Origin: JADCGM01 sp943368345
GTDB taxonomy: Bacteria; Pseudomonadota; Alphaproteobacteria; Sphingomonadales; Sphingomonadaceae
Length of the DNA: 42,599 bases
Direction: 5' to 3'
NCBI GenBank assembly: GCA_943368345.1
Contig: CALRKY020000026.1
Coordinates: 1 to 42,599 of the forward strand
Shown: positions 1-7,050 of the stretch, piece after piece
How the letters are laid out: each line of letters begins with the position of its first letter
Numbering within the stretch: position 1 is the stretch's first letter
The notes under the pieces: model-generated
Databases searched by the model: none
Seen by the model: the letters and a program-made list of their open reading frames with translations, nothing else
What the model was told of the DNA's origin: nothing
Position numbers and translations under genes: made by a program

Positions 1-95
1 ATCAGTGCACCGAAGCCTGGGCTGCGCCGCGCGGTTTCCGACACGATGGCGATGATGATGCCAGATAGGGCTGCTTTGACGATCATATAGATCAT
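1..95 (-). CDS. DUF3147-like small membrane protein, N-terminus only
   Basis: Reading the minus strand from an ATG at 95 gives 31 codons open to the window edge. The peptide begins MIYMIVKAALSGIIIAIVSE and continues with a short basic ARRSPGFG stretch. A hydrophobic helix followed by a SE-x-A-R-R-S-P motif is what I remember of the DUF3147 family of small inner-membrane proteins, which are often found beside metal or efflux genes. No biochemical role is known to me. It is divergent from the efflux-pump remnant starting at 98, and only about 45 bp separate the two coding signals. The rest of the gene lies outside the window, so the family call rests on the N-terminus alone. Confidence 0.5.
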   Translation of the reverse strand, partial: MIYMIVKAALSGIIIAIVSETARRSPGFGAL

Positions 96-97
96 CA

Positions 98-457
98 GTG
101 CTGGGTCCGTTCGCGCGGCGCGAGTGCGTCGATGATCTTGCAGTCGGCGTCGTCATGCTGACCTTTATCGCCGACCTGCGAGCACACGGGTTGGCGCTCG
201 ACACGGCGATCCGGGAGGGCGCGCTGACCCGCCTGCGACCCGTGCTGATGACAGCACTGGTGGCCTCGCTCGGCTTCGTGCCGATGGCGCTGAACGTCGG
301 CGCGGGGTCGGAGGTACAGCGCCCGCTGGCCACTGTCGTCATCGGCGGCATTCTGTCATCGACCATCCTGACCTTGATCGTGCTTCCGGCCCTGTATCGC
401 CTCGTTCACCGCCGCGACGGCCGCGCGGCAACCGCCACCGTTCCGCAACCTGTCTGA
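98..457 (+). pseudogene. C-terminal remnant of a CzcA/CusA-type RND efflux pump
   Basis: From about residue 17 the 119-residue product matches the last roughly 100 residues of heavy-metal RND pumps (CzcA/CusA, normally over 1000 residues). It shows the GVVML helix, the EGALTRLRPVLMTALVASLG block, a GSEVQRPLATVVIGG segment and a final LVLPALYRL helix. Such pumps export divalent metals by proton exchange across the inner membrane as trimers. The first 16 residues (MLGPFARRECVDDLAV) do not look like the family, so the reading frame probably enters the old gene through a deletion junction at about 130-150. A protein of this size cannot be a working pump. The GTG start at 98 is unlikely to be real. 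Confidence 0.75.
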
Positions 458-475
458 GACCAACGGAGACCCACC

Positions 476-853
476 ATGATCATCGCAGCAATGCTACTCG
501 CCGCAGCCACACCCGCCACGATGCCCGGCATCTGGAGCCTCGGTGAAACGAAGAACTGCGAAACGGGCGCGGCGTGGGTGTTTCTCGCTGATGGCTACTA
601 CGCCGAGGTCAAACTGCCAGGTGGTGGTCCCTCCGCCACCGGCCTGTGGCGCGACGAGGGCAGCGCCATCGCCTACACACACAGCCACATGCCATTTCCC
701 GACATGCTGACGGTGAACGAACCGAAGCGCCTTACGGTTGTCGAGCGCACCGCCGACAAGCTGGTGACCAAGAATTATCGCGGGATGGCGCGGGTGTTTC
801 ATCGCTGCCCGACTGGGTCGATCAAAGCTCCGCCGAACCAGCCCAACCACTGA
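476..853 (+). CDS. Small exported protein of unknown function
   Basis: This 125-residue ORF begins 18 bp after the pump remnant. Residues 1 to about 16 (MIIAAMLLAAATPATM) look like a short signal peptide, so the protein is probably periplasmic. The mature part has two cysteines, near residues 28 and 110, which could form a disulfide. It contains a GIWSLGE start and a YAEVKLPGG strand-like segment, suggesting a small beta-rich fold. I do not recognise a family. A purine-rich GGAGA stretch precedes the ATG. Its place behind a metal-efflux remnant suggests it travelled with a resistance cluster, but that is inference only. Confidence 0.55.
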   Translation: MIIAAMLLAAATPATMPGIWSLGETKNCETGAAWVFLADGYYAEVKLPGGGPSATGLWRDEGSAIAYTHSHMPFPDMLTVNEPKRLTVVERTADKLVTKNYRGMARVFHRCPTGSIKAPPNQPNH

Positions 854-883
854 ACGGTGCGGGATGTCGGGAGCATGGCGGAC

Positions 884-967
884 GTCCGCTATCCCAACAG
901 CACATAGACAGGCGGCGTATCCGGTATCGGCCCGATCATGCCATTGGGCCAATGTCCGCTATTCCAA
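884..967. repeat. Two copies of a 14-bp direct repeat
   Basis: GTCCGCTATCCCAA at 884-897 recurs as GTCCGCTATTCCAA at 954-967, with one mismatch and a 70-bp period. The copies lie in non-coding DNA of the island. They may be leftovers of a transposon end or of a dispersed repeat; nothing else supports either reading. Confidence 0.5.
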
Positions 968-1295
968 TTTCGCACCCGAAACCTGCCTTTCCGGTATCCA
1001 CCCATTACCGGTCATTCCGTCCGGGAATCCACTGCCGAGAGCCGCCGGTCGGCAAGTGGCCCAAGCCCGGCCATAGATCGACGCCGCGCTCAATGATTGG
1101 TTTGCCGTCGGGAACAGACAGACCGCCTTGTGGGAACCAAGCGTCAGATTTTCACCACTAGGTTTCTAGAAAGTCTGCCCGCCCGAAGGGCAGCCAAACG
1201 ACAAACAACGAGAGTTCGCGATCAAATCGTCCAAAGAGGGCGACAGTCTGTCCATGCAGACTGTTGGTTTTCCTACCTCCGTTGCAACGCGTTGA

Positions 1296-1314
1296 ACGCC
1301 CGAAAAGCGGGCGT
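1296..1314. other. Perfect 7-bp stem hairpin, no T-run
   Basis: ACGCCCG (1296-1302) pairs with CGGGCGT (1308-1314) across a 5-nt AAAAG loop. Neither strand has a T-tract right after the stem, so it is not a canonical intrinsic terminator. It could still end the leftward recombinase transcript or be the residue of a mobile-element end. Confidence 0.4.
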
Positions 1315-1416
1315 CTGCAGAGCTCGCCTATTGGATTGCGGTTGCTGACGGACATCCCCGCCGTCGCATTCAACATATATCAAATTGATAGATTTTTGTT
1401 TTTCCATGGGATCGTT

Positions 1417-1440
1417 CCAAAATACCCCAAATTATACCCC
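1417..1440. other. Candidate integrase arm-type repeats, left copy
   Basis: TACCCCAA (1423-1430) and TACCCC (1435-1440) sit inside an AT-richer patch. The same words occur as TACCCCC three times at 5517-5557, around the start of the P4-type integrase. Tandem G/C-run repeats next to tRNA-associated integrases can be arm-binding sites. The two clusters could be the two arms of one attachment site, or the left one may remain from a lost integrase gene. This is inference from sequence similarity only. Confidence 0.3.
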
Positions 1441-1531
1441 TTGGGCGTGACGGCGTAGCCAACAATCCTCGCCCAAACTCGCAAAGCGGCAAGCCTGCGC
1501 TCGCTCCATAACACCGCATCAGCCTTATGCT

Positions 1532-1849
1532 CTACCTTCGGCAACACCCGCTTGCCCATCGATCGCCGATGGGCATGGCGGCCAGATTTCGCGTGCTTCG
1601 GCGCATTTTTTTCGTCTTGTTTCGCGTCGATCGACTGCCGCGATCAATCACGGGGTATAGGGTCAGGGCGACCTCGCGACGGACTTGCTTGAGCTGATCC
1701 CAACCCGCTGGCTTGATAGCAGGCGTGATTAACAAGTCGCAGATGTCGCTTCGGCTCAGCTTTTGATTCTCCGCCTTGTCCAATGATTGTGCCCCGTTGA
1801 CCTTGAAACTGACCTGCCATCCGCAATTCTGCGATTTAGGCTGCCCCAA
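1532..1849 (-). pseudogene. Fragment of type I restriction subunit R (HsdR), N-terminus
   Basis: Residues 30-66 read DICDLLITPAIKPAGWDQLK followed by QVRREVALT. This resembles the conserved start of type I restriction HsdR proteins (a pattern like ITPAL..AGWD..TQIREEV..T), which carry the nuclease and translocase activities and exceed 800 residues. A later RNKTKK stretch fits the basic segment that follows in the family, but after that the match fades and the frame stops at 105 residues. No hsdM, hsdS or helicase region is present. I read it as a decayed leftover. The first 25 residues do not match the family, so the start is uncertain. Confidence 0.5.
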
Positions 1850-1905
1850 TAGATCTACGGCGATGACTACATCACAATTTCACCGGTTCAAAGTAAGCAG
1901 ACCGC

Positions 1906-3015
1906 TTATCCGCGCCGCAGCTTGTCGATGAACCGTTGCAGCGAATCGAGGTCTCCGGCGAAGTCGGCATCGGTGTCGTTGGCGGTGCCTAATTCGCGCA
2001 TGATTTCCGCTTGGCGTTTAGCGGGAACGGCACTGTAATGGGTCAAGGTAGTCAGCACCCCGTCGTGCCCCATGTTCTGGCTCCAGACTTTGAGCTGCTC
2101 GGGCGATTTGCAGAGCTGCAGTCCAAGTTGGCCGATGGTCTTCCGGAACAAGTGCGGGCGGTAATATGGCTGGCCCGCATCGATGAGGCGCCTCTTGACG
2201 ATGTCGCGGATGGGGTCAGTCCTCTTCCAATGGCGGCGCGACAGGCCATCGTTCGTAAATTGCAGATTGCGGCCGACGACCTGTGCGGTAGCCGGAAACA
2301 GCGGGTCATCGTCGCCGAAGCCGAGCTTGTCGCGCAGATGGCTTATCCAGTCCGCGACGATGCTCCGGACCAGTGGGTCGACGGGGAAGAACCAGATCGT
2401 AAAAGTCTTGCTGCGCTTGGTGTTGACCTCGGCTGCGTTGAGGAACGCGTTATTTTGCTCCAGATCAACGTGCTTGAGCGTCAGGCTACGCACCGAGTCG
2501 ACGCGGGCGCAGGTCAACAGCAGAAAGGCGATCATAGCGCGGTCGCGGAGTTCGAGATCTGTGGCCGTGGGGTGCGCGCGCAGCACCTGCACTGCCTGGT
2601 CACAGCTGGGGAAGGGCTGGGGCTCCTTGCGATGCAGAGCGATGGCACGCTCGTGGCGGTTAACCGACAAATAGTCGATGTCGCTATCGCGAATGGCCTG
2701 GCGGTAGCCGGAACGCGAAGCGAGCCAGCGGAAGAACGCCCGCACCAGTACAAGCGTGGCGTAGCGCGTGGAGATGCTGAGCGGCTTGCCGGTGGTCAAG
2801 CTATCATCGTCTTCTAGGTGAGTGCAGAAGGCGGTAGCCTGTTTGTCGTTGAAAGTTTTGAAGCTCTTGTAACCGGTGAACATCTCGTAATGGCGGATAG
2901 CCCGGCCTGCGTGGCCGATAGTCAGAGGGCTCATACCTTTCGCCTTTTCACACCACTGGAAATATTCACGCTTGATGCGCTCGTTTTCAGGATTGCAGCC
3001 AGTCATAATATCCAT
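1906..3015 (-). CDS. Tyrosine recombinase, XerC/XerD-like, of the island
   Basis: This 369-residue protein has an N-terminal SAM-like core-binding domain (about 10-125) and a C-terminal catalytic domain (about 140-345). The catalytic set is visible: Arg171 in CARVDSVRSL, His288 and Arg291 in HLFR, His317 in MGHDGV, and the nucleophile Tyr327 in LTHYSAV. Such enzymes cut and rejoin DNA through a 3'-phosphotyrosine. It lies 27 bp after the zinc-knuckle HTH gene on the same strand and is probably co-transcribed with it. A second ATG three codons in has a better-spaced AGGA upstream (start 3006). It is distinct from the P4-type integrase at the tRNA. Its target site is not visible here. Confidence 0.85.
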   Translation of the reverse strand: MDIMTGCNPENERIKREYFQWCEKAKGMSPLTIGHAGRAIRHYEMFTGYKSFKTFNDKQATAFCTHLEDDDSLTTGKPLSISTRYATLVLVRAFFRWLASRSGYRQAIRDSDIDYLSVNRHERAIALHRKEPQPFPSCDQAVQVLRAHPTATDLELRDRAMIAFLLLTCARVDSVRSLTLKHVDLEQNNAFLNAAEVNTKRSKTFTIWFFPVDPLVRSIVADWISHLRDKLGFGDDDPLFPATAQVVGRNLQFTNDGLSRRHWKRTDPIRDIVKRRLIDAGQPYYRPHLFRKTIGQLGLQLCKSPEQLKVWSQNMGHDGVLTTLTHYSAVPAKRQAEIMRELGTANDTDADFAGDLDSLQRFIDKLRRG

Positions 3016-3042
3016 CCTGTATGAGTTGCGGTACGAAGAGGG

Positions 3043-3483
3043 TCAGGCTTCCTTGTTATAAGTGTCGTCACGGTCCTCGAACGTGAGGGTCAGGCCCGCG
3101 CAAACCGTGCTCATGTTCCGTAAGGCGACCCGGCGAAAGTTGCGGCGGCCGCACTTGGTGCAGATGCCGATAAGGTTCGATGACGTCTCAGAAACAGCCT
3201 TAAGAATTGCTCGATCGCCTTCCGGTCGGCCGGTGCGCTTGCAGGCGACGCAGAAGATCTCGCCGGGCTGGCAGGGGCGCTTGGTGGCATCCATACGGGC
3301 CTTCAGGAAGGCCCGTAGGGCGACACCCGTCACCAGCAGCGGGACCTTACGATCGATTGTCGGTAGGCCAGCGCTGATCCATTTGCTGACCTGGGTTTTC
3401 CCGACGTGAAACAGCGCAGCGATTTCTAGGATCGTGTAGGTAAGGTGGAGCTTGGCAAGCTCGGGGTTATGACGGCGACTCAT
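3043..3483 (-). CDS. HTH protein with two CxxC zinc-knuckle pairs
   Basis: This 146-residue protein begins with a helix-turn-helix (about 17-37, TILEIAALFHVGKTQVSKWI), then a linker, then two CxxC pairs: Cys78/Cys81 in FCVAC and Cys108/Cys111 in ICTKC. The four cysteines probably bind one zinc as a ribbon. It is likely a DNA-binding accessory protein, either a regulator or a directionality factor for the recombinase encoded 27 bp downstream. Its ATG begins 2 bp after the stop of the AlpA-like gene, so the two are translationally close. I do not know a named family for it. Function is inferred from motif and position. Confidence 0.65.
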   Translation of the reverse strand: MSRRHNPELAKLHLTYTILEIAALFHVGKTQVSKWISAGLPTIDRKVPLLVTGVALRAFLKARMDATKRPCQPGEIFCVACKRTGRPEGDRAILKAVSETSSNLIGICTKCGRRNFRRVALRNMSTVCAGLTLTFEDRDDTYNKEA

Positions 3484-3485
3484 AT

Positions 3486-3683
3486 CTACACCACCCCCGT
3501 GCTGATCAAGGCTCGGACATCAGCGCTTCGCCAGACTGTGATGCCCGGCCCCAGCTTGATCGGCTTCGGATAGCGACCGGATTTCACGCCGGCCCACCAG
3601 GTCGATTTCCCGACCGGGATGAGGCGGAGAATTTCGGGGAGGCGCAGCAGTGCCTCGTCATTGACCGGTTTCGTGTGTAGCAT
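3486..3683 (-). CDS. AlpA-like excisionase/regulator
   Basis: This 65-residue protein has the layout of AlpA phage-type regulators: a short lead, LRLPEILRLIPVGKSTWWAGV (winged-helix recognition region), then GRYPKPIKLGPGITVWRSADV. The family binds DNA and often controls integrase expression or promotes excision. I chose the ATG at 3683 because CGAGG precedes it at suitable spacing; an in-frame ATG at 3719 would add 12 residues but lacks a ribosome site. It sits between the small unknown gene and the zinc-knuckle gene on the same strand. AlpA-like genes commonly accompany P4-type integrases, which fits the integrase upstream. Confidence 0.8.
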   Translation of the reverse strand: MLHTKPVNDEALLRLPEILRLIPVGKSTWWAGVKSGRYPKPIKLGPGITVWRSADVRALISTGVV

Positions 3684-3788
3684 GGCTGAACCTCGACGTT
3701 TGTTGACGACGAGTCTCATTTGGACTGCATTGGATTGCCTGGCAGGGCAGTAAATTTGCTGAAAAGCTACCCCACGGAGCGCAGCGTC

Positions 3789-4247
3789 TTACCCTTTGGA
3801 ATCCTTGTAAATCCGTCGGACATTTTCGACCGACAGGTTCAGTTTTCCGGCCACAATCTCGCAGGCGATCTCGTGTGGTGTGCCGACCACGCCCCGCTCA
3901 TCAGGTTCCATTGCCCCGAGTCTACGCCGCTCATCCATAACCATCCAGGCCACCTCACGCTCCCGAGTCGCGGCAGCGCGCGCTTGCCGCTGGCGAGCGA
4001 CCTTTCCGCCGAAGGCTTGATCGAGAGAATTAAGGTTTGAATCTCGTGCCATGAACGCACGAAATCTCTCGGCCAGCGCCATTAGAATATGTTTGGGTAC
4101 CGGTACCAGCATCTCTCCGTCCGCCGCAAAGCTTTCCAGATAACGTTCCAAGATATGAATAGGGCTTCGAGCAAACATTTTGGCATCAATTTGCGCCTGA
4201 ATGCTGTCAAAGGTCGGCTTGGTTGTCTTATCCGGTTGATCATCCAT
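3789..4247 (-). CDS. Unknown protein co-encoded with the integrase
   Basis: This 152-residue, charged, soluble protein has no recognised family. Its middle (about 85-120) is rich in Arg, Ala and Glu (KVARQRQARAAATREREVAW) and is probably a long helix. Its end (VAGKLNLSVENVRRIYKDSK) looks like a small helix-turn-helix in which a recognition helix would be NVRRIYK. There are no cysteines or signal peptide. It begins 2 bp after the integrase stop codon, so the two are almost certainly one transcript. A DNA-binding accessory role in island maintenance is plausible but unproved. Confidence 0.55.
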   Translation of the reverse strand: MDDQPDKTTKPTFDSIQAQIDAKMFARSPIHILERYLESFAADGEMLVPVPKHILMALAERFRAFMARDSNLNSLDQAFGGKVARQRQARAAATREREVAWMVMDERRRLGAMEPDERGVVGTPHEIACEIVAGKLNLSVENVRRIYKDSKG

Positions 4248-4249
4248 GC

Positions 4250-5518
4250 CTATTTCCTTGGACCTTCCAGCAGTTGCGCCGTCTGCATACTACCCTCCAG
4301 CAATTGCAGCGCCCAGAGCTTTGCGAGCTCTCGCCTACGTGGCATGAACCCAGCTCGATTATACGCACCTTCGATTTTGTTCTTCGGGACGTGCGCCAGC
4401 ATCAGGTCAATCACGGCGCGGTCACTGCTCCGCTCTTCTCGCTCCCCCTGCTCGTTCATAAGCGTCGAGAACGTGGCTCTCCAGCCATGTGGCACATGCC
4501 GCCCCTGGAAGCCGACCCGATTGTAGAGGTAACCAATCGCGTTCTCGCTCATGGCTTTATGGAAGCTTCGATTGCTGGGAAACAAATACCGGCTGCGACC
4601 GGTGAGGCGCCTGATGGCGGCGATGCTCTCGACAGCTTCTGGCGCGAGCGGGACGATAAACTCCTCGCGGATGTCGGACTTGCGCGCCGCTGTGAGTTTC
4701 ATCTTCGAGGCCGGAATCCGCCAGATCGGCGCATCACCTTCGAGATCCTCGAACTCCATCCACTCGGCATGTCGAAGCACGCTAGGGCGAACGGCTGTTA
4801 GAGCCAGCAACCGCGAGGCAATCTTGGTCACCGGCGATGCGGCGGCAGCTTCGGCCGCCGCAAGCAAAGCGCGAGCTTCGATAAGGCTCGTGAGCGCTGG
4901 CTGCCTGCCTTTGCTTGGCAGTGGTTTCATTGCGCTTCTGACGATAGCGGCGGGATCTGAATGTCCAATGCCTGATGCGATCGCGTAAACGAAGACAGAG
5001 GACATGCGTTGGCGAACACGGCGGGCAGTTTCGATCGCGGGGCGCTGCTCGATCACACGTAGCGTCTCAAGCACGATGCCAGGCGTAATCAAGTTGATCG
5101 GCATTCTTCCAAGTACGGGAAATACGTCGCGTCGCAGGCTGTCGATGACGTCGTGGGCGTGCGTCGGGCACCATTTCGACTTGTGAAGCTCATGCCAAGC
5201 GGTCGCGACGGTCTCGAATGTGTTTTCCGCGTCAGCGGCGCCGGCAGCCGCAGCGATCTTCTTCGCCATGCCTGGGTCACGCCCGTCTCGTAGTATCGCC
5301 CGTGCCGCATCGCGCTTTTCACGCGCAGTACCGAGTTTCACTTCGGGGTAGGGGCCGAAGGTCAGAACCTTCTCCTTGCCCAAGAATCGGTACTTCATGC
5401 GCCACGATCGCAGCCCGGTGGGCGCAACGTACAGGTAGAGGCCTTTTTCGTCGGCCAGCTTGTAGGGCTTGTCCTTTGGCTTCGCTGCCTTGGCCTGAAT
5501 ATCGGTAACCGCCATCAT
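4250..5518 (-). CDS. P4-type tyrosine integrase adjacent to tRNA-Ser
   Basis: This 422-residue protein has the N-terminal arm-binding domain of P4-type integrases (AVTDIQAKAAKPKDKPYKL, then GLYLYV and SWRMKYRF), a middle core-binding domain (about 100-195) and a C-terminal catalytic domain. Catalytic residues are Arg244 in TAVRPS, His344 and Arg347 in HGWR, His376 in LAHVP and Tyr386 in GAYNR. It would insert and excise the island at the tRNA-Ser 3' end. The gene starts about 155 bp from the tRNA and reads away from it. I chose the ATG at 5518 (a second ATG follows at 5515), since a TTG at 5548 would add a non-family leader. TACCCCC repeats overlap its start region and may bind its own arm domain. 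Confidence 0.9.
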   Translation of the reverse strand: MMAVTDIQAKAAKPKDKPYKLADEKGLYLYVAPTGLRSWRMKYRFLGKEKVLTFGPYPEVKLGTAREKRDAARAILRDGRDPGMAKKIAAAAGAADAENTFETVATAWHELHKSKWCPTHAHDVIDSLRRDVFPVLGRMPINLITPGIVLETLRVIEQRPAIETARRVRQRMSSVFVYAIASGIGHSDPAAIVRSAMKPLPSKGRQPALTSLIEARALLAAAEAAAASPVTKIASRLLALTAVRPSVLRHAEWMEFEDLEGDAPIWRIPASKMKLTAARKSDIREEFIVPLAPEAVESIAAIRRLTGRSRYLFPSNRSFHKAMSENAIGYLYNRVGFQGRHVPHGWRATFSTLMNEQGEREERSSDRAVIDLMLAHVPKNKIEGAYNRAGFMPRRRELAKLWALQLLEGSMQTAQLLEGPRK

Positions 5519-5557
5519 ACCCCCAATTGGCGATCTCCCTACCCCCAAAATACCCCC
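5517..5557. promoter_or_regulatory. TACCCCC repeats at integrase start: candidate arm sites
   Basis: ATACCCCCAATTGG (5517-5530), TACCCCCAA (5540-5548) and TACCCCC (5551-5557) form three near-identical words in about 40 bp over the integrase start and leader. The spacing and their place beside a P4-type integrase suggest arm-type binding sites and possibly self-repression. Related words lie at 1417-1440. Confidence 0.35.
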
Positions 5558-5671
5558 GCTTGCATCTGGATGGGGGGATGTTGAGCTGGACCACCTCGAA
5601 CATTGAGTGCGGCAAAAATCTTGTTATTACAAGGATTTTTGGACTTATCTGGACTGACTTAGAGGGGGCGG

Positions 5672-5761
5672 TGGCGGAAGGGGTGGGATTCGAACCCACG
5701 GTGAGTTTCCACCCACGGCGGTTTTCAAGACCGCTGCCTTAAACCACTCGGCCACCCTTCC
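5672..5761 (-). tRNA. tRNA-Ser (anticodon UGA)
   Basis: The reverse strand from 5761 reads GGAAGGGTGGCCGAG as a 5' end and CCCTTCC-G-CCA as a 3' end, giving a 7-bp acceptor stem with encoded CCA. It has a long variable arm typical of class II tRNAs and a GGTTCGAATCC T-arm. The anticodon loop CTTGAAA puts TGA at 5727-5725, which decodes UCA and related serine codons. The integrase gene lies beyond the 3' end, the standard layout when the tRNA 3' end is the attachment site. I found no second copy of this 3' end left of it in the window. Confidence 0.95.
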
Positions 5762-5802
5762 TGCGCGCCGGTCTTCTTGCCGATACGGCGGGCTGGCGCA
5801 AG

Positions 5803-7050
5803 ATGGTTCGGAGGCAATTCCCATCGGCCAGTGCCTGTGCCATGAGCGCGGCGATGCGAATCTGGTTCATGTCTTCCTGTGTGGCTTTGCTGATGTCCGG
5901 TGGTCCCGCGTTGGGGCAGGTCGTGGTGCCGCCTGCCGAACCGGCACCGGTGGCGGATAGCCCGGCTCAACCTGATCCCGCCCCGGCCATGACGCTGGAG
6001 GAGGCGAAATTCGCGGCCTGGCTGGAGGCTTATCGGCCAACGGCGCTGGCGGCGGGCGTGCGGGTGGAGACGGTGGAGGCCAATCTTGCTGGTCTGCGGT
6101 TCAGTCCCCGGGTGGTTGAGCTTGACCGGGCCCAGCCCGATGACAGCCGGATCAACAGCTATCGATTCGCCGAGTATCTGCCAAGGCGACTGAACAATGC
6201 CCGGATCGGGCAGGGGCGGCGGCTGCGGTCTGACCTGTCGGCGACGCTGTCGGGTATCGAGAGCAAATACGGGGTGCAGAGCGAGGTGCTGCTCGGCATC
6301 TGGGGCATGGAGACGAGCTACGGCAATGACTCCGGCTCGTTTGACCTGCTGCGCTCCCTGGCCAGTCTCGCCTATGACGGACGGCGGGCCGAGCTGTTCA
6401 CCGGAGAACTGACCGCTGCCCTGCAAATCCTTGACCGCGGGGTGATTCCGCGCTGGAAACTGCTCGGCTCCTGGGCTGGTGCGACCGGACAGCCGCAGTT
6501 CCTGCCCAGCTCCTGGCTGAACTATTCCGCTGACGGGGACGGGGACGGACGCGCCGACATCTGGACATCGCGGCCGGACGTGTTGGCGTCCATCGGCAAT
6601 TATCTGGCGAAACATGGCTGGAAAGCCGGGCAGCCCTGGGCGACGCAGGTCTATGTGCCGCCGGGGCTTGACCGGGAGCGCATCCGGGACCTCGTCAAGC
6701 CCAGCCAATGCCCGCGCGTCATGTCGAAGCACAGCCGGTGGCTGACGGTGAAAGAATGGCGCGGCCTCGGCCTTGCGGCACTGGGGACAAGCCTGCCGGG
6801 AGACGCTATGCTCGCGACGCTGGTCGAGCCGGATGGACCGGCGGGTGGGGGGTATCTGACCTATGGCAATTACCGGGCAATCCTCAGGTATAATTGTTCC
6901 AACTTCTATGCGCTGTCGGTCGGCCTCCTGGCCGATGCGGTGCGCGGTCCTGACCAGCCTCGCGCTGCTGACGGCGTGCGGGGGGACACCCAACCCGAAC
7001 CGGCTCCCGACAGTGAACCGGTCGGCCCCGAAAATCGGCCAACCCTATAA
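5803..7050 (+). CDS. Lytic murein transglycosylase, MltB type
   Basis: This is a periplasmic enzyme cleaving the MurNAc-GlcNAc bond of peptidoglycan with formation of 1,6-anhydro ends. Motifs: the catalytic glutamate at about residue 170 in GIWGMETSYG, followed by a SFDLLRSLASLAYDGRRAEL segment and the GATGQPQFLPSSW block, all typical of the SLT_2/MltB family. A proline-rich linker (about 40-62) follows the signal sequence. The signal peptide is best read from the ATG at 5854 (MRIWFMSSCVALLMSG); ATGs at 5803 and 5842 lie in frame upstream and none has a strong ribosome site. The 3' end overlaps rlpA by about 116 bp in another frame. The stop leaves a Pro/Glu-rich tail. Confidence 0.88.
   Translation: MVRRQFPSASACAMSAAMRIWFMSSCVALLMSGGPALGQVVVPPAEPAPVADSPAQPDPAPAMTLEEAKFAAWLEAYRPTALAAGVRVETVEANLAGLRFSPRVVELDRAQPDDSRINSYRFAEYLPRRLNNARIGQGRRLRSDLSATLSGIESKYGVQSEVLLGIWGMETSYGNDSGSFDLLRSLASLAYDGRRAELFTGELTAALQILDRGVIPRWKLLGSWAGATGQPQFLPSSWLNYSADGDGDGRADIWTSRPDVLASIGNYLAKHGWKAGQPWATQVYVPPGLDRERIRDLVKPSQCPRVMSKHSRWLTVKEWRGLGLAALGTSLPGDAMLATLVEPDGPAGGGYLTYGNYRAILRYNCSNFYALSVGLLADAVRGPDQPRAADGVRGDTQPEPAPDSEPVGPENRPTL

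Larger units (their letters stand above)
854..1531. other. About 680 bp without a convincing gene
   Basis: Short ORFs here have no recognisable motif, no good ribosome site and overlap each other. Visible structure: a 14-bp near-exact direct repeat (884-897 and 954-967), a 6-bp-stem hairpin (1175-1193), a 7-bp perfect-stem hairpin (1296-1314) and a TACCCC-rich segment (1417-1440) resembling one beside the integrase gene. A local drop in GC at about 1370-1440 sets part of it off from its surroundings. A minus-strand frame of about 57 codons ends near 1387 but matches nothing I recognise. The stretch reads like decayed mobile DNA. Confidence 0.6.

Noticed and set aside
646..1348. Overlapping short plus-strand frames after the exported protein
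   Set aside because: Arg/Pro/His-rich content typical of noise, no ribosome sites, no known motif.
1..5671. Duplicate of the tRNA-Ser 3' end
   Set aside because: I searched by eye for the T-arm and acceptor sequence to the left and did not find it.
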